In this document: one piece after another, positions 26,446 to 39,047 of the stretch
How the letters are laid out: every line of letters begins with the position of its first letter
Numbering within the stretch: position 1 is the first letter of the stretch
From: Clostridiales bacterium
GTDB lineage: Bacteria; Bacillota; Clostridia; Oscillospirales; Oscillospiraceae
Reading direction: 5' to 3'
Assembly: GCA_029265975.1 (NCBI GenBank)
Contig: JAJUGN010000001.1
Location: 62,001-126,000, forward strand
Length of the DNA: 64,000 bases
The notes under the pieces: model-generated
What the model was told of the DNA's origin: nothing
The model's database searches: none
Seen by the model: the letters and a program-made list of their open reading frames with translations, nothing else
Translations under genes and position numbers: made by a program

Positions 26446-27645
26446 TTACTGGAATACTTCAATGACGACGCCGGAACCGACAGTTCTGCCGCCCTCGCGG
26501 ATAGCGAAGCGGAGACCGGTTTCAATCGCGATAGGAGTGATGAGCTCGACTATCATGTCGACGTTGTCGCCGGGAACGCACATCTCGGTGCCTTCCGGAA
26601 GCTGGATGATACCGGTAACGTCAGTCGTGCGGAAATAGAACTGCGGACGATAGTTGTTGAAGAACGGGGTGTGGCGCCCGCCCTCTTCCTTGGTCAGAAC
26701 GTAGACCTGGCCCTTGAACTTCGTGAGGGGCTTGATGCTGCCGGGCTTCGCGAGAACCTGACCTCTTTCGACGTCGTTCTTCGCAATGCCGCGGAGAAGC
26801 GTTCCCACGTTGTCGCCGGCCTCGGCGTACTCAAGGGTCTTGTGGAACATTTCGGTTCCTGTTACGACAGACTTCTTGGTGGGCTTTATGCCGACTATTT
26901 CGACTTCGTCTCCGACCTTGACTCTTCCGCGCTCTACACGGCCCGTGGTAACGGTGCCGCGGCCCGTGATGGTGAACACGTCCTCAACAGGCATGAGGAA
27001 GGGCAGGTCGGCCTTGCGCTCGGGGGTGGGGATGTAGCTGTCAACAGCGTCCATAAGCTCCTTGATGCAGGCGTACTCGGGAGCGTTCGGATCCGTGGAG
27101 GTGCTGGCAAGTGCGTTCAGGCCGGAGCCCTTGATGATGGGGATGTCGTCGCCGGGGAACTTCTCCTTGTTCAGAAGCTCGCGGACTTCCATCTCGACAA
27201 GCTCGATGAGCTCGGGATCGTCAACCTGGTCGATCTTATTAAGGAAAACAACGATGGCGGGAACGCCGACCTGACGGGCGAGGATTATGTGCTCGCGGGT
27301 CTGCGCCATGGGTCCGTCGGAAGCGGCGATGACGAGGATCGCGCCGTCCATCTGCGCGGCTCCGGTGATCATGTTCTTGATATAGTCCGCATGTCCCGGG
27401 CAGTCGACGTGGGCGTAGTGGCGCTTCTCGGTTTCATATTCAACGTGGGCGGTATTGATGGTAATACCTCTTTCTCTCTCTTCGGGAGCCTTGTCGATCT
27501 GGTCGTATGCTTCGAACTTGGCCTTACCGAGGAAGCTGAGGTACTTGGTAATAGCAGCTGTAAGCGTAGTCTTGCCATGGTCAACGTGACCGATGGTTCC
27601 GATATTTACGTGGGGCTTTGTTCTCTCAAACTTTTGCTTAGCCAT
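26446..27645 (-). CDS. tuf: Elongation factor Tu
   Basis: Delivers aminoacyl-tRNA to the ribosome. The P-loop [18 protein letters not shown] and NKIDQVDD motifs are intact, with domains II and III following. The 399-aa length is standard. GGAGG precedes the ATG. A possible separate promoter lies in the 113-base gap after fusA, which would help to raise expression. Confidence 0.98.
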   Translation of the reverse strand: MAKQKFERTKPHVNIGTIGHVDHGKTTLTAAITKYLSFLGKAKFEAYDQIDKAPEERERGITINTAHVEYETEKRHYAHVDCPGHADYIKNMITGAAQMDGAILVIAASDGPMAQTREHIILARQVGVPAIVVFLNKIDQVDDPELIELVEMEVRELLNKEKFPGDDIPIIKGSGLNALASTSTDPNAPEYACIKELMDAVDSYIPTPERKADLPFLMPVEDVFTITGRGTVTTGRVERGRVKVGDEVEIVGIKPTKKSVVTGTEMFHKTLEYAEAGDNVGTLLRGIAKNDVERGQVLAKPGSIKPLTKFKGQVYVLTKEEGGRHTPFFNNYRPQFYFRTTDVTGIIQLPEGTEMCVPGDNVDMIVELITPIAIETGLRFAIREGGRTVGSGVVIEVFQ

Positions 27646-27702
27646 GGTGAGTTGTCCTCCTTATAATCAATTAAATAATATCTTATTGTTAGTAACGGAG
27701 CT

Positions 27703-27731
27703 ATTTTACAGCAGTGACGCTGTTTTTGCAA
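27703..27731 (-). promoter_or_regulatory. Candidate internal promoter for tuf
   Basis: Minus-strand TTGCAA, a 17-base spacer and TAAAAT lie in the gap between fusA and tuf, about 58 bases before the tuf ATG. The hexamers are imperfect, so this is only probable. Confidence 0.5.
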
Positions 27732-27758
27732 CATTTTTTTACCTTTGGGAACCGATTC

Positions 27759-29837
27759 CTACTGTCTTCCAGAGGAGTTGATTATACTGTCCTGGATGGA
27801 TTTCGGTATTTCGATATAGTGGCTGGGTTCCATGCTGTAATTTCCTCTGCCCTGTGTCCTGCTTCGAAGATCCGTCGCATATCCGAACATCTCGGAAAGC
27901 GGAACATTGGCTTCGATCTGGGTCGCGCCGTTTCTCGTCTCCATTCCGAGTATCTGTCCGCGGCGGGAGCTTATATCGCCCATAACGTCGCCCATATACT
28001 CCTCCGGAACCATGACGACTACCTTCATTATAGGCTCGAGGATAGTCGGGCTCGCTTTCTGGCAGGCTTCCTTGAAGGCCATGCTTCCCGCTATCTTGAA
28101 CGCCATTTCCGAAGAGTCGACCTCGTGGAACGAACCGTCGAAGAGCGTTACCTTGACGTCTACGACATTGAAGCCGGCCAGCACGCCGGACTGCATCGCG
28201 CCCTGTATGCCCTGATCGACCGCCGGGATATACTCCTTGGGTATGGCGCCGCCCACGATTTTGTCGATGAACTCGTAGCCTTTGCCGGATTCGTTGGGTT
28301 CGACAGTAATCTTGACGTGGCCGTACTGACCCTTTCCGCCTGACTGGCGGACGTATCTGGTATCGGCGGTGGCAGATTTCTTGATTGTTTCCTTATATGC
28401 GACCTGCGGCTTGCCGACATTGGCCTCCACCTTGAACTCGCGCAGGAGCCTGTCCACTATAATTTCGAGATGGAGCTCTCCCATTCCTGCGATAATCGTC
28501 TGTCCCGTCTCCGCGTCGGTATAGGTCTTGAAGGTCGGATCCTCTTCCGCGAGCTTTGAGAGCGCTATTCCCATTTTTTCCTGTCCGGCCTTTGTCTTCG
28601 GCTCTATCGCCACTCTTATTACCGGCTCGGGGAATTCCATAGACTCGAGTATTATGGGGTTTTTATCGTCGCAGAGCGTATCGCCGGTAGTGGTGTTCTT
28701 AAGTCCGACGACCGCTGCAATGTCTCCGGAATAAACGGTTTCTATATCCTCCCTGTGGTTGGCGTGCATCTGAAGAATGCGCCCCATACGCTCCCTGTTC
28801 CCCTTGGTGGAATTTATGACCGTAGTGCCGGAGTTCACGGTTCCTGAATATACGCGGAAGAAGGAAAGCCTTCCGACGTAAGGATCCGTCATAATCTTGA
28901 ACGCGAGAGCCGAAAACGGCGCGCTGTCGTCCGCGGGCCTCGTTTCAGTTTCGCCGGTATCGGGGTTTGTACCTTCAATCGGAGGTATATCCAAAGGCGA
29001 AGGCATATAGTCCACAATCGCGTCTAATAGTTTCTGCACTCCCTTGTTGCGGTAGGATGTGCCGCAAACCACGGGAACCATCTCGTTGGCTATGGTCGCT
29101 TTCCTTATGGCGGACTTTATCATATCCACCGGGACCTCTTCGCCTTCCAGATACAGCATCATGATCTCGTCGTCGAAATCGGAAACCGCCTCAAGCAGGG
29201 CAGTTCTGTACTCAAGCGCAAGCTCTTTCATATCCTCGGGAATTTCCTCGACGCGCATGTCTTTTCCGAGCTCGTCGTAGTAAACGTCGGCCTTCATTTC
29301 GACTAAGTCAACAATTCCCTTGAATTCCGACTCGCTGCCTATCGGCAGCTGGATCGGAACGGCGTTGCACTTGAGCCTGTCGCGGATCATGCTGAGAACA
29401 CGGTAAAAATCCGCGCCCATAATATCCATTTTATTGACGTAGATCATGCGGGGAACATGGTAGCGATCGGCCTGCCGCCAGACGGTCTCAGACTGTGGCT
29501 CAACCCCGCCCTTGGCGCACATGACGGTGACGCTCCCATCGAGAACCCTGAGGGAGCGCTCGACCTCGACCGTAAAATCGACGTGTCCGGGAGTGTCTAT
29601 TATATTGATGCGGTGTTCCTTCCAGAAACAAGTGGTCGCGGCGGAGGTTATGGTAATGCCTCTCTCCTGCTCCTGCTCCATCCAGTCCATAGTGGCGGCG
29701 CCCTCGTGGACCTCGCCCAGCTTGTATGTGCGTCCTGTATAAAACAGTATGCGCTCCGTCGTGGTGGTCTTGCCCGCATCTATGTGCGCCATTATTCCGA
29801 TATTTCTCGTATTCTTGAGGGTACATTGCCTTGGCAT
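27759..29837 (-). CDS. fusA: Elongation factor G
   Basis: Translocase GTPase. The P-loop [23 protein letters not shown] and NKMDIMGA motifs are present, and domains II-V follow through the C-terminal [10 protein letters not shown] segment. The 692-aa length is standard. It lies between rpsG and tuf as in the usual str operon. Confidence 0.98.
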   Translation of the reverse strand: MPRQCTLKNTRNIGIMAHIDAGKTTTTERILFYTGRTYKLGEVHEGAATMDWMEQEQERGITITSAATTCFWKEHRINIIDTPGHVDFTVEVERSLRVLDGSVTVMCAKGGVEPQSETVWRQADRYHVPRMIYVNKMDIMGADFYRVLSMIRDRLKCNAVPIQLPIGSESEFKGIVDLVEMKADVYYDELGKDMRVEEIPEDMKELALEYRTALLEAVSDFDDEIMMLYLEGEEVPVDMIKSAIRKATIANEMVPVVCGTSYRNKGVQKLLDAIVDYMPSPLDIPPIEGTNPDTGETETRPADDSAPFSALAFKIMTDPYVGRLSFFRVYSGTVNSGTTVINSTKGNRERMGRILQMHANHREDIETVYSGDIAAVVGLKNTTTGDTLCDDKNPIILESMEFPEPVIRVAIEPKTKAGQEKMGIALSKLAEEDPTFKTYTDAETGQTIIAGMGELHLEIIVDRLLREFKVEANVGKPQVAYKETIKKSATADTRYVRQSGGKGQYGHVKITVEPNESGKGYEFIDKIVGGAIPKEYIPAVDQGIQGAMQSGVLAGFNVVDVKVTLFDGSFHEVDSSEMAFKIAGSMAFKEACQKASPTILEPIMKVVVMVPEEYMGDVMGDISSRRGQILGMETRNGATQIEANVPLSEMFGYATDLRSRTQGRGNYSMEPSHYIEIPKSIQDSIINSSGRQ

Positions 29838-29871
29838 AAATCTTCTCCTATTTCAATTATCCGCAAGCGGA

Positions 29872-30342
29872 TTACCAGCGGTAATGCGAGAACGCTCTGT
29901 TTGCCTCGGCCATCTTGTGCATGTCTTCCTTCTTCTTGACCGAGTTCCCGGTATTATTGCTTGCATCCATGATTTCTGCGGCCAAGCGTTCCTTCATTGT
30001 CTTTTCGCTGCGCGATCTGGAATAATTCGTGATCCAGCGCAGTCCGAGCGTCTGTCGCCTCTCGGGTCTCACCTCGATGGGGACCTGATAGGTTGCGCCG
30101 CCTACGCGGCGGGCCTTAACTTCAAGCGAAGGCATGATGTTTTCCATCGCCTGAATGAAAACGTCGAGAGCGGACTTTCCGGTCTTCTGCTCGATCGTCT
30201 CAAAAGCGCCGTAAACTACCTTCTGCGCTACGCCCTTTTTGCCGTCCAGCATTATGCTGTTGACCAGCTTTGTCACCAGAACCGAATTGTACAGCGGATC
30301 GGGCAAAATTTCTCTTTTGGGTACGTTACCTCTTCTGGGCAC
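29872..30342 (-). CDS. rpsG: 30S ribosomal protein S7
   Basis: Primary 16S rRNA-binding protein of the small-subunit head. The sequence [19 protein letters not shown] is diagnostic. The ORF-track start includes the ribosome site itself: GGAGGG lies seven bases before the GTG at 30342, which gives exactly 156 aa, the usual S7 length. Confidence 0.97.
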   Translation of the reverse strand: MPRRGNVPKREILPDPLYNSVLVTKLVNSIMLDGKKGVAQKVVYGAFETIEQKTGKSALDVFIQAMENIMPSLEVKARRVGGATYQVPIEVRPERRQTLGLRWITNYSRSRSEKTMKERLAAEIMDASNNTGNSVKKKEDMHKMAEANRAFSHYRW

Positions 30343-30490
30343 TATGCGTCCCTCCTTCATAAAATGATTTCATAGGTACTCGAAAGAAATTATTCCTCCG
30401 TGAATGCCTGCCTCAAGATAACATACCTATTATAATATATCAAAATATGTTAATCTTCCGGCAAGGCACCGCCTTGCTGAAAAGCGGGTC

Positions 30491-30937
30491 TTACTTCTTG
30501 CGTCCTGCAGCAGCCGCGGCCTGACCGGGCTTCGGTCTCTTCGCGCCGTACTTGCTTCTTCCCTGCATGCGCTTTGCAACGCCCTGCGAATCAAGCGTTC
30601 CGCGGATGATGTGATATCTCACGCCGGGGAGATCCTTGACACGCCCGCCGCGGATCATAACAACGGAGTGCTCCTGAAGGTTATGTCCTATGCCGGGGAT
30701 GTAGGCAGTCACTTCGTAGCCGTTCGAGAGGCGTACGCGGGCGATCTTGCGAAGCGCCGAGTTGGGCTTTTTGGGCGTCGAGGTTCTTACCGCCGTGCAG
30801 ACTCCTCTTTTCTGCGGAGACGGAAGGTCGGTTTCCCTGTTTTTCAGAGTGTTGAGACCCTTCTGCATTGCCGGTGAGGTGGATTTATAGGTGACCTGTT
30901 CCCTGCCCTTTCTGACGAGCTGATTAAAAGTGGGCAT
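30491..30937 (-). CDS. rpsL: 30S ribosomal protein S12
   Basis: Decoding-centre protein. The 148-aa sequence contains [10 protein letters not shown] and [13 protein letters not shown], which carry the two lysines where streptomycin-resistance changes usually occur; both are wild type. The C-terminal [10 protein letters not shown] extension is as in Clostridia. A small hairpin (GCAAGGC/GCCTTGC, 30461-30477) lies 14 bases after the stop, before rpsG. Confidence 0.97.
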   Translation of the reverse strand: MPTFNQLVRKGREQVTYKSTSPAMQKGLNTLKNRETDLPSPQKRGVCTAVRTSTPKKPNSALRKIARVRLSNGYEVTAYIPGIGHNLQEHSVVMIRGGRVKDLPGVRYHIIRGTLDSQGVAKRMQGRSKYGAKRPKPGQAAAAAGRKK

Positions 30938-31006
30938 TATTTTCCTCCTTTCCTTATTTAATATATTTTTATCGGAATAAATAATTTAATCCGTAAAAAT
31001 GCCTTT

Positions 31007-31249
31007 TTATTTCAACAATACGGCAGCCGCGGCTCCTACTTCGATTCCGCAGGCGTCCCCTAGCTCCCTCATCGTCGGAACCGACACGGTTTCGACTCCG
31101 TTTGCTCTGCAAAGCTCCAGAAGCGAAAGCCTTATCCGATTTTCGGAGTCCTCCGCAATGAAAACAGCCGCCGCGCTTCCGTTCTTTACAGCTTTGCGGC
31201 ACTGATTCAAACCAACTAGCTTTTTGCCGGTTTTTAATTCTGAAAGCAC
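31007..31249 (-). CDS. L7Ae/L30e-family ribosomal protein-like RNA-binding protein (YbxF type)
   Basis: A small kink-turn RNA-binding protein of the L7Ae/L30e/S12e family, like B. subtilis YbxF, always found between rpoC and rpsL. The core GLNQCRKAVKNGSAAAVFIA and the C-terminal LGDACGIEVGAAAAV are typical. I use the GTG at 31249, five bases after GGAAGG, giving 80 aa, which matches the family; the ORF-track entry is 13 codons longer and has no ribosome site. Confidence 0.88.
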   Translation of the reverse strand: MLSELKTGKKLVGLNQCRKAVKNGSAAAVFIAEDSENRIRLSLLELCRANGVETVSVPTMRELGDACGIEVGAAAAVLLK

Positions 31250-31321
31250 AGCAACCTTCCTTCCGCAAACTGCATAGTATTTTAGCACAGTATTTGCGCA
31301 GAGTCAACAAATATATTTTGA

Positions 31322-31360
31322 GGGGGCGCAGCTTTCCTTTACAATTCTCGCCGCGCCCCT
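31322..31360 (-). other. GC-rich hairpin between rpoC and the L7Ae-family gene
   Basis: On the minus strand AGGGGCGCGGC pairs with GCTGCGCCCCCT around a loop of about 17 bases. There is no T run directly after it, so it may be an attenuation, processing or protein-binding site within the polycistronic mRNA rather than an end point. Confidence 0.4.
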
Positions 31361-31443
31361 CGCGAACAGATAAACACAGTAAAAATTATTTTATACCTGA
31401 TTAACGCCCCGGAAAAGAAAATCCGTGTAAAAATCTCGCAAAA

Positions 31444-34400
31444 TCATTCGCAGGAGGACTCCGTCTCCACAAAATCCCTGTAAAGGCCGAGGCCGGAACC
31501 CGCCGGAATCAGCTTTCCTATTATGACGTTCTCCTTGAGTCCTATAAGGTGGTCGATTTTCCCCTTTATGGCGGCTTCGGTCAGCACCTTAGTTGTTTCC
31601 TGGAAGGAGGCGGCGGACAGGAAGGATTCCGTGGCCAGCGAAGCCTTTGTGATTCCCATAAGGAGCCTTGTGCAGGTAGCGGTTCTGAGCTCCGTTTCGC
31701 CTGCTGCTATCCTGTCGAGGATCTTCTGATTGGCGTCCTTGAACTCAAACACATCCACAGTAGCCCCGGAGAGAAGCTCCGTGTCTCCCGGATCCTCCAC
31801 TCTCACCTTTCTCATCATCTGACGGCATATGACCTCGATGTGCTTGTCGTTTATATCGACGCCCTGCTGGCGGTAGACTTTCTGGACCTCCTGAATGAGA
31901 TAGTTCTGCACGGCCTCCACGCCGCAGATGCGAAGCACGTCGTGCGGGTTGAGCGAACCGCTCGTAAGGAGCGTTCCCTTTTCAATATAGTCGCCGTCCG
32001 CCACCTTGATGCCGGAGTTAACGGGCGCTATGACGGATCTGACTTCTCCGTCCTGCTCGTTTATTACATTTATCGTGTATACGCTGTTCTTTTTGGTTTC
32101 CTCGATGGTGACGCGGCCGCTGATTTCCGAAATCTGGGCCATCTTTTTCGGCTTTCTGGCCTCGAAAAGCTCCTCGACTCTCGGAAGTCCCTGTGTAATG
32201 TCGTCTCCCGCGATGCCGCCCGAGTGGAAGGTACGCATGGTCAGCTGCGTTCCGGGCTCGCCTATCGACTGAGCCGCTATGACGCCCACAGCCTCGCCCG
32301 CGCTGACCGGCTCGCCGGTGGCAAGGTTGATGCCGTAGCATTTCGCGCAGACGCCGCGCCTCGCTTCGCAGGCAAGAACGGTTCGTATTTTTATTTTTTT
32401 GATTCCCGCCGCGGTTAGCGCAGCGGCATCCGAAAAGAGCAGCATATGGTCTCTGTCAAATATGATCTCGCCCGTTTCGGGATGGACTATGTCGTCCGCC
32501 GGGAATCTTCCGTGAATGGCGTCCGCGAAGCTCAGGATCACCTGGCCCTTTTCCATAATCTCCGAAACCTCGATGCCGTCATGCGTACCGCAGTCATGCT
32601 CCTTTATTATGACATCCTGCGAAACGTCCACCAGGCGGCGGGTAAGGTAACCCGAGTCGGCGGTACGAAGCGCCGTGTCCGCGAGGCCCTTTCGAGCGCC
32701 TCTGGAGGAGATGAAGTATTCAAGAACGGTGAGGCCTTCGCGGAAGTTTGCCTTGATCGGGATTTCTATCGTTTTTCCGGCCGTGTTTGCCATGAGTCCG
32801 CGCATACCCGCAAGCTGGCGTATCTGGTTCATGCTTCCGCGGGCTCCGGAGTTCGCCATCATAAAGATGGGGTTGAACTCATCCAAAGCGTTCTGAAGCG
32901 CGTTGGTAACGTCCTTCGTGGTGCGCTCCCACTCCTCGACGACCAGCCTGTAACGCTCGTCGTTGGTAATAAGCCCGCGCTTGTACTGCTTTTCAATGTT
33001 GAGGACCTTCTGCTCGGTTTCGTTTATTAGCATTTTCTTGGCTTCCGGAACCGTCATGTCGGAAATCGAGATCGTTATGGCTCCGAGCGTCGAGTATTTG
33101 AAGCCGAGAGCCTTGATGTTGTCGAGCACCTCGGTGCTCCGCGTGAAGCCGTGCTTTGAAATGCACTTGTTGACTATGTCTCCGAGCTGCTTCTTTCCGG
33201 TCTTGAAGTTTATCTCATAGTCCAGCATATGCTCGGGGTCGTTCCTGTCCACAAACCCCAGGTCCTGCGGGATCGGCTCGTTGAAGATTATGCGGCCGAC
33301 GGTCGTGCTTATCAGCTTTGTCACTACCTCGCCGTTAATCTCTTTCTGGACCCTGACCTTGATCGGGGCGTGGATTCCAACCGCCCCCTCGTCGTAAGCC
33401 ATGATGGCTTCGTTCGGAGATGAGAAGACCTTTCCGCTGCCGGGCTCCTCGCGCTCGTAGGTCAGATAATAGGCCCCCAGTATCATGTCCTGGGTCGGTA
33501 CTGTGACCGGCTTTCCGTCCTGGGGACGGAGAAGGTTGTTAGCCGACAGCATCAGTATCCTCGCTTCCGCCTGGGCTTCCGCTGAAAGAGGAACGTGAAC
33601 CGCCATCTGGTCTCCGTCGAAGTCTGCGTTATAGGCCGTGCAGACCAGCGGATGCAGCTTGAGAGCCCTGCCTTCGACCAGCACCGGCTCAAACGCCTGT
33701 ATGCCGAGCCTGTGAAGCGTCGGAGCGCGGTTCAACAGCACCGGATGCTCCTTGATTATAACGTCAAGCGCGTCCCATACCTCCGTCTTTCCCTTGTCGA
33801 CCATTTTTTTGGCGCTCTTTATATTATTCGCGACGCCGTCCTGAACAAGCTTCTTCATGACAAATGGCCTGAAAAGCTCGATAGCCATTTCCTTCGGCAG
33901 ACCGCACTGATAAAGCTTGAGCGTCGGCCCGACGACAATAACGCTTCGTCCGGAATAGTCCACGCGCTTTCCGAGCAGGTTCTGGCGGAAGCGTCCCTGC
34001 TTTCCCTTCAGCATATCGGAAAGCGATTTCAGGGCGCGGCTGTTTACGCCGGTTACCGCCCTGCCGCGCCTGCCGTTGTCGATAAGGGTATCGACGGCCT
34101 CCTGAAGCATTCTCTTCTCGTTCCTGACTATAATGTCGGGAGCGTTGAGCGCTATCAGCCTCTTCAAACGGTTATTCCTGTTTATTACCCTGCGGTAAAG
34201 GTCGTTTAGGTCGCTCGTAGCGAAGCGTCCGCCGTCCAGCTGCACCATGGGGCGTATCTCCGGCGGTATGACGGGAAGCACGTCTATGATCATCCATGTC
34301 GGCGAGTTGCCCGACATTCTGAACGCCTCCACCACCTCGAGACGCTTTACGAGCTTGGCTTTCTTCTGACCAGAAGCGTCCTTAAGCTCGGCGCGAAGCT

Positions 34401-34965
34401 CTTCGGAGAGCTTTTCGCAGTCGATATCGGCAAGCAGTTCCTTGACCGCCTCCGCGCCCATTCCCGCCTTAAAGTCGTCCTCATACTTTTCGCGCATGTC
34501 GCGGTATTCTTTTTCGGTCAGTATCTGATTTTTCATAAGGGGCGTGAACCCCGGGTCCGTAACTATATACGCCGCAAAGTAAAGAACTTTCTCAAGCACG
34601 CGCGGCGATATGTCGAGTATAAGACCCATTCTCGAGGGTATGCCCTTGAAATACCAGATATGTGAAACGGGCGCCGCGAGCTCTATATGGCCCATGCGCT
34701 CCCGGCGGACCTTTGACTTTGTCACCTCTACTCCGCAGCGGTCACATATCTTGCCCTTATAGCGGATTTTCTTGTACTTTCCGCAATGGCATTCCCAGTC
34801 CTTGGTCGGCCCGAATATCCTTTCGCAGAAAAGGCCGTCGCGCTCGGGCTTAAGCGTCCTGTAATTGATGGTCTCGGGCTTTTTAACCTCTCCGTATGAC
34901 CAGGCTCTTATCATTTCGGGAGATGCTATGCCGATCTGGATGGCTTCAAACGGTGTGTAACTCAT
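31444..34965 (-). CDS. rpoC: DNA-directed RNA polymerase subunit beta'
   Basis: Catalytic subunit of RNA polymerase. The magnesium-binding [17 protein letters not shown] motif is intact. The N-terminal zinc-binding cysteines are in [20 protein letters not shown], and the second zinc site is in [13 protein letters not shown]. The 1173-aa length is standard for Firmicutes without lineage insertions. It starts five bases after the rpoB stop. Confidence 0.98.
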   Translation of the reverse strand: MSYTPFEAIQIGIASPEMIRAWSYGEVKKPETINYRTLKPERDGLFCERIFGPTKDWECHCGKYKKIRYKGKICDRCGVEVTKSKVRRERMGHIELAAPVSHIWYFKGIPSRMGLILDISPRVLEKVLYFAAYIVTDPGFTPLMKNQILTEKEYRDMREKYEDDFKAGMGAEAVKELLADIDCEKLSEELRAELKDASGQKKAKLVKRLEVVEAFRMSGNSPTWMIIDVLPVIPPEIRPMVQLDGGRFATSDLNDLYRRVINRNNRLKRLIALNAPDIIVRNEKRMLQEAVDTLIDNGRRGRAVTGVNSRALKSLSDMLKGKQGRFRQNLLGKRVDYSGRSVIVVGPTLKLYQCGLPKEMAIELFRPFVMKKLVQDGVANNIKSAKKMVDKGKTEVWDALDVIIKEHPVLLNRAPTLHRLGIQAFEPVLVEGRALKLHPLVCTAYNADFDGDQMAVHVPLSAEAQAEARILMLSANNLLRPQDGKPVTVPTQDMILGAYYLTYEREEPGSGKVFSSPNEAIMAYDEGAVGIHAPIKVRVQKEINGEVVTKLISTTVGRIIFNEPIPQDLGFVDRNDPEHMLDYEINFKTGKKQLGDIVNKCISKHGFTRSTEVLDNIKALGFKYSTLGAITISISDMTVPEAKKMLINETEQKVLNIEKQYKRGLITNDERYRLVVEEWERTTKDVTNALQNALDEFNPIFMMANSGARGSMNQIRQLAGMRGLMANTAGKTIEIPIKANFREGLTVLEYFISSRGARKGLADTALRTADSGYLTRRLVDVSQDVIIKEHDCGTHDGIEVSEIMEKGQVILSFADAIHGRFPADDIVHPETGEIIFDRDHMLLFSDAAALTAAGIKKIKIRTVLACEARRGVCAKCYGINLATGEPVSAGEAVGVIAAQSIGEPGTQLTMRTFHSGGIAGDDITQGLPRVEELFEARKPKKMAQISEISGRVTIEETKKNSVYTINVINEQDGEVRSVIAPVNSGIKVADGDYIEKGTLLTSGSLNPHDVLRICGVEAVQNYLIQEVQKVYRQQGVDINDKHIEVICRQMMRKVRVEDPGDTELLSGATVDVFEFKDANQKILDRIAAGETELRTATCTRLLMGITKASLATESFLSAASFQETTKVLTEAAIKGKIDHLIGLKENVIIGKLIPAGSGLGLYRDFVETESSCE

Positions 34966-34970
34966 ATCTA

Positions 34971-37900
34971 TTAATCCTCCTCATCCAGAATTTCGTCGTC
35001 TTCATCGAAATCGTCGTCCAGCAGGGTGCTGTCGTCTTCCTCGTATTCGTCGTAGTCTTCGGAATCGTCGAAACCGTCTATATCGGCGTCCTCTATCGTA
35101 TACCCGCCGAGCTCTATTTCGTCGTCGTCCGCCTGATACAGATTCTCGTCCTTTATGCCCGAATAATCGTCGTCGTCGTCCGCCTTAAGCTCTATTTCAA
35201 CGCCGTCGGCGTCAAGAACTCGGACGTCCAGGCAAAGCGACTGAAGCTCCTTGACAAGAACCTTGAAGGACTCCGGCACTCCCGGCTGCGGTATGTTGTT
35301 GCCCTTGACGATGGATTCATAGGTGCGAACGCGCCCCGTGACGTCGTCCGATTTTACGGTCAGTATCTCCTGAAGCGTATATGCGGCGCCGTAAGCCTCG
35401 AGAGCCCAGACTTCCATTTCTCCGAAGCGCTGTCCTCCGAACTGGGCCTTTCCGCCCAAAGGCTGCTGGGTCACCAGCGAGTACGGGCCGGTGCTCCTCG
35501 CGTGGATCTTGTCGTCGACAAGATGGTGGAGCTTGAGGAAGTAAACATAGCCCACGGTAACGGCGTTGTCGAAGGGCATTCCCGTTCTGCCGTCGTAAAG
35601 GACGCTCTTGCCGTCGCTCCTGAGCCCCGCCATTTTGAGCGTATCGCGTATTTCCAGCTCATTCGCGCCCGAGAATATGGGAGTCGCGACCTTCCAGCCG
35701 AGCGCCTGGGCGGCATAGCCCAGGTGGACCTCGAGAACCTGCCCTATATTCATACGCGAGGGAACGCCCAGAGGATTAAGCACTATGTCAAGCGGCGTGC
35801 CGTCGGGCATATACGGCATATCCTCTCTCGGCAGTATCCTCGAAACGACGCCCTTGTTGCCGTGCCGTCCGGCCATCTTGTCGCCTACCGAGATTTTTCT
35901 CTTCTGGGCTATATAGCAGCGCACGACCATGTTTACGCCGGGATTCATTTCGTCCCCGTTTTTGCGCGTGAATACTTTAACGTCGACGACTATCCCGCTT
36001 TCGCCGTGCGGCACCTTCAGCGACGTGTCTCTTACTTCTCTTGCCTTTTCTCCGAAAATCGCGCGGAGCAGCCTTTCCTCGGCGGTAAGGTCCGTCTCGC
36101 CCTTGGGCGTGACCTTTCCGACAAGTATATCGCCTGCGTGCACCTCCGCGCCGACGCAGATTATTCCGCGCTCGTCGAGATACCTGAGCGCGTCCTCGCC
36201 CACGCCGGGAATGTCCCTTGTGATCTCCTCCGGCCCGAGCTTTGTGTCTCTCGCGTCTATTTCATGCTCCTCTATGTGAATGGATGTGAACACGTCGTCG
36301 TGCACCAGCCGCTCGTTTATAAGGATCGCGTCCTCGTAGTTGTAGCCTTCCCAGGTCATGAAGCCTACCAGAACGTTTCTTCCGAGCGAAAGCTCGCCCT
36401 GGCATGTGGACGTGCCGTCGGCCAGAACCGTATCCGCGGTAACGCGCTCCCCGACTTTGACTATCGGCCTCTGATTTATGCAGGTGCCCTGGTTGCTCCT
36501 GGCAAACTTTGTGAGCCTGTAATCCCTCACCCTGCCGTCGTCATACTTTACTCTTATGCTTGTTGAATCGAGCTTGACGACGGTTCCGTCGCCCTCCGCC
36601 ATTATTACGACGCCTGAATCCACAGCGCACTTGTGCTCGATGCCCGTGGCGACTATGGGCGCTTCGGTGACGAGCAGCGGCACGGCCTGGCGCTGCATGT
36701 TCGCGCCCATCAGGGCGCGGTTGGCGTCGTCGTTTTCAAGGAACGGTATCATCGCGGTGGCGATGGACACCATCATTCTCGGGGAAATATCGACAAAATC
36801 GACAAGCTCCTTGTCAACCTCTATTATTTCGTCCTTGTGCCTGCAGGTTATGCGCTTATTCAGGAGGACGCCGTTTTCGTCGGTCGGCTCGGTAGCCTGC
36901 GCCACTATATACTGGTCTTCCTGGTCCGCGGTAAGATAGCACACCTCGTCGGTAACGCGCCCCTCCTTTTTATCCACTCTGCGGTAGGGAGTGACAAGGA
37001 AGCCGTACTCGTTTACTCTGGCATAGCTCGCGAGATAGGATATAAGCCCGATGTTCGGTCCTTCGGGCGTTTCTATGGGGCACATTCTTCCGTAATGGCT
37101 GTAATGCACGTCGCGGACGTCAAAGTTCGCTCGTTCCCTCGAAAGTCCGCCGGGACCGAGGGCCGACATTCTGCGCTTGTGGGTAAGCTCGGCAAGCGGA
37201 TTTGTCTGGTCCATGAACTGGCTGAGGGGCGAGGAGCCAAAAAATTCCTTTATCGCCGCCGTAACGGGCCTTATGTTTATGAGCGACTGCGGCGTGACTA
37301 TGTCAAGGTCCTGAAGAGTCATGCGCTCCCTTATGACGCGTTCCATGCGCGAAAAGCCCACCCTGAACTGATTCTGCAGAAGCTCTCCGACGCTTCTCAT
37401 GCGGCGGTTTCCGAGGTGGTCTATGTCGTCCTCCTCGCCTATGTTGTGCGCGATGCAGTTCAGGTAGTTTATGGAGGCGAAAACGTCGTCGGGTATTATA
37501 TGCTTCGGTATCAGCTCGTCAATATTATCGAGCACGGCGGCGCGCAGAGCGTCGCCCTCGTATTTTTCCATAAGGTCGCGGAGTATTATGAACCTGACCT
37601 TTTCCTTTATCCCGAGCTCGGCGGGGTCAAAATCAACGAAATCGGACATGTCTACCATGCCGTTTGAAAATACTTTTACAGGCTTGCCTTCGGAAAGAAG
37701 AGTAAGCTCGACAACGCCCCTCCGCTCGATCAGATCGGCCTTCTCATCGCTTAAAACCTCTCCGCTCTCGGCCAGTATCTCGCCGGTAATGGGGTCAGCC
37801 ACCGGGAAGGCAAGCTTATGATTCGCTATTCGCCTTGCGAGGGCGAGCTTCTTGTTGAACTTGTAGCGGCCGACCGCGGAAATGTCGTATCTGCGAGGCG

Positions 37901-38735
37901 CGAAGAAGAGGCTGTCCAAAAGCGCCTCCGCGCTGTCAACCGTCGGGGGGTCGCCCGGACGCAGGCGTCTGTATATTTCGATAAGCGCCTCTTCCCTGTT
38001 TCGGCAGGTGTCCTTATCAAAGGTCGCAGCCATGCGCTCGTCGTCTCCGAATATCTCTTTTATCTGTTCGTTGGTGACGGCGCCGCCGATAGCCGAGGGC
38101 ATGGAGAGCCAGGAATACGGCTTGTCTGGCTTGGGCGCACCCATAGCCTTTATAAGCCAGGAAACCGGCAGCTTGCGGTTTTTGTCTATGCGGACGTAAA
38201 ATACGTCGGAAAGGTCTGTTTCGTACTCAAGCCAGGCGCCTCGGTACGGGATGATGGTCGCGCTGTAAACGGTCGCGGCTATCTTGTCCTTGCGTTTTTC
38301 AAAGTAAACCCCGGGGCTCCTGATGATTTGGGAAACGATTACGCGCTCGGCGCCGTTTATGATAAAGGTTCCGCCCGCAGTCATAAGCGGGAGGTCGCCC
38401 ATAAATATTTCCTGTTCCTTGATTTCCTCGGTTTCCTTGTTCCTCAGGCGTACGCTGACCTTGAGCGGCGCGGCATAGGTCGCGTCTCTGGCCTTGCATT
38501 CCTCCTCCGTGTATTTCGGCTTTTCATTCATCGAATAATCGATAAACGAAAGCTCAAGATTGCCGGAATAGTCCGAAATGGAAGCGACATCCTTAAAGAC
38601 TTCCCTCAGACCCGTTTCAAGGAACCAGTTGTACGAGCTTTTCTGGATCTCCAAAAGATTCGGCATATCCTGAATCTCGTCGATCTTGGCAAAGCTCTTG
38701 CGCATCGTTTTGCCGTAGTAGACGTCCTTGACCAT
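34971..38735 (-). CDS. rpoB: DNA-directed RNA polymerase subunit beta with long acidic C-terminal tail
   Basis: The start is the ATG at 38735 (AAGGAG 11 bases upstream), trimming 56 codons from the ORF-track entry and giving about 1254 aa. The rifampicin region [20 protein letters not shown] is wild type at the usual resistance positions. The conserved [10 protein letters not shown] and [18 protein letters not shown] segments are present. After the usual end ([12 protein letters not shown]) comes a tail of about 70 residues in which roughly half are Asp or Glu. Unlike most bacteria, rplJ-rplL do not lie directly upstream; a divergent gene does. Confidence 0.97.
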   Translation of the reverse strand: MVKDVYYGKTMRKSFAKIDEIQDMPNLLEIQKSSYNWFLETGLREVFKDVASISDYSGNLELSFIDYSMNEKPKYTEEECKARDATYAAPLKVSVRLRNKETEEIKEQEIFMGDLPLMTAGGTFIINGAERVIVSQIIRSPGVYFEKRKDKIAATVYSATIIPYRGAWLEYETDLSDVFYVRIDKNRKLPVSWLIKAMGAPKPDKPYSWLSMPSAIGGAVTNEQIKEIFGDDERMAATFDKDTCRNREEALIEIYRRLRPGDPPTVDSAEALLDSLFFAPRRYDISAVGRYKFNKKLALARRIANHKLAFPVADPITGEILAESGEVLSDEKADLIERRGVVELTLLSEGKPVKVFSNGMVDMSDFVDFDPAELGIKEKVRFIILRDLMEKYEGDALRAAVLDNIDELIPKHIIPDDVFASINYLNCIAHNIGEEDDIDHLGNRRMRSVGELLQNQFRVGFSRMERVIRERMTLQDLDIVTPQSLINIRPVTAAIKEFFGSSPLSQFMDQTNPLAELTHKRRMSALGPGGLSRERANFDVRDVHYSHYGRMCPIETPEGPNIGLISYLASYARVNEYGFLVTPYRRVDKKEGRVTDEVCYLTADQEDQYIVAQATEPTDENGVLLNKRITCRHKDEIIEVDKELVDFVDISPRMMVSIATAMIPFLENDDANRALMGANMQRQAVPLLVTEAPIVATGIEHKCAVDSGVVIMAEGDGTVVKLDSTSIRVKYDDGRVRDYRLTKFARSNQGTCINQRPIVKVGERVTADTVLADGTSTCQGELSLGRNVLVGFMTWEGYNYEDAILINERLVHDDVFTSIHIEEHEIDARDTKLGPEEITRDIPGVGEDALRYLDERGIICVGAEVHAGDILVGKVTPKGETDLTAEERLLRAIFGEKAREVRDTSLKVPHGESGIVVDVKVFTRKNGDEMNPGVNMVVRCYIAQKRKISVGDKMAGRHGNKGVVSRILPREDMPYMPDGTPLDIVLNPLGVPSRMNIGQVLEVHLGYAAQALGWKVATPIFSGANELEIRDTLKMAGLRSDGKSVLYDGRTGMPFDNAVTVGYVYFLKLHHLVDDKIHARSTGPYSLVTQQPLGGKAQFGGQRFGEMEVWALEAYGAAYTLQEILTVKSDDVTGRVRTYESIVKGNNIPQPGVPESFKVLVKELQSLCLDVRVLDADGVEIELKADDDDDYSGIKDENLYQADDDEIELGGYTIEDADIDGFDDSEDYDEYEEDDSTLLDDDFDEDDEILDEED

Positions 38736-38906
38736 CAGGGCTTTCACTCCTTGTACATTAGTTTTTGGCACGCGGTATAAAAACTGCACGCACGGGCAAG
38801 TTGTTACTAATTCTGCAACCGCTGTTGCTTTTTTCGAAAAAAGTGCTAGAATAGCGTTAGAGATATAGAGTAGGCGGGCTGTGTGGATTGGTACATATAG
38901 CAAGTC

Positions 38907-38935
38907 ATTATATCAGGCTTGGTTTATTATGTCAA
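38907..38935 (-). promoter_or_regulatory. Perfect-consensus promoter of rpoBC
   Basis: Minus-strand TTGACA, a 17-base spacer and TATAAT, both exact consensus, about 170 bases upstream of the rpoB ATG. The predicted start near 38900 gives a leader of about 165 bases in which no clear terminator was seen. The hexamers overlap the first codons of the long version of the divergent ORF. Confidence 0.85.
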
Positions 38936-39047
38936 GCTTTTTATACTTGTTTTTGTCTTTTTGTTTGTTTTAGCGGCGAAGCTTTATGTTTCGCCGTTAT
39001 TTATTTGCAGAGATTTTTATCGCAGGTCTTTTACGGAGGTGCTCGCA

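Noticed and set aside
34896-36566. 556-aa plus-strand ORF opposite rpoB/rpoC
   Set aside because: Antisense shadow of highly conserved rpoB and rpoC codons; no ribosome site and low-complexity, His/Arg/Val-rich translation.
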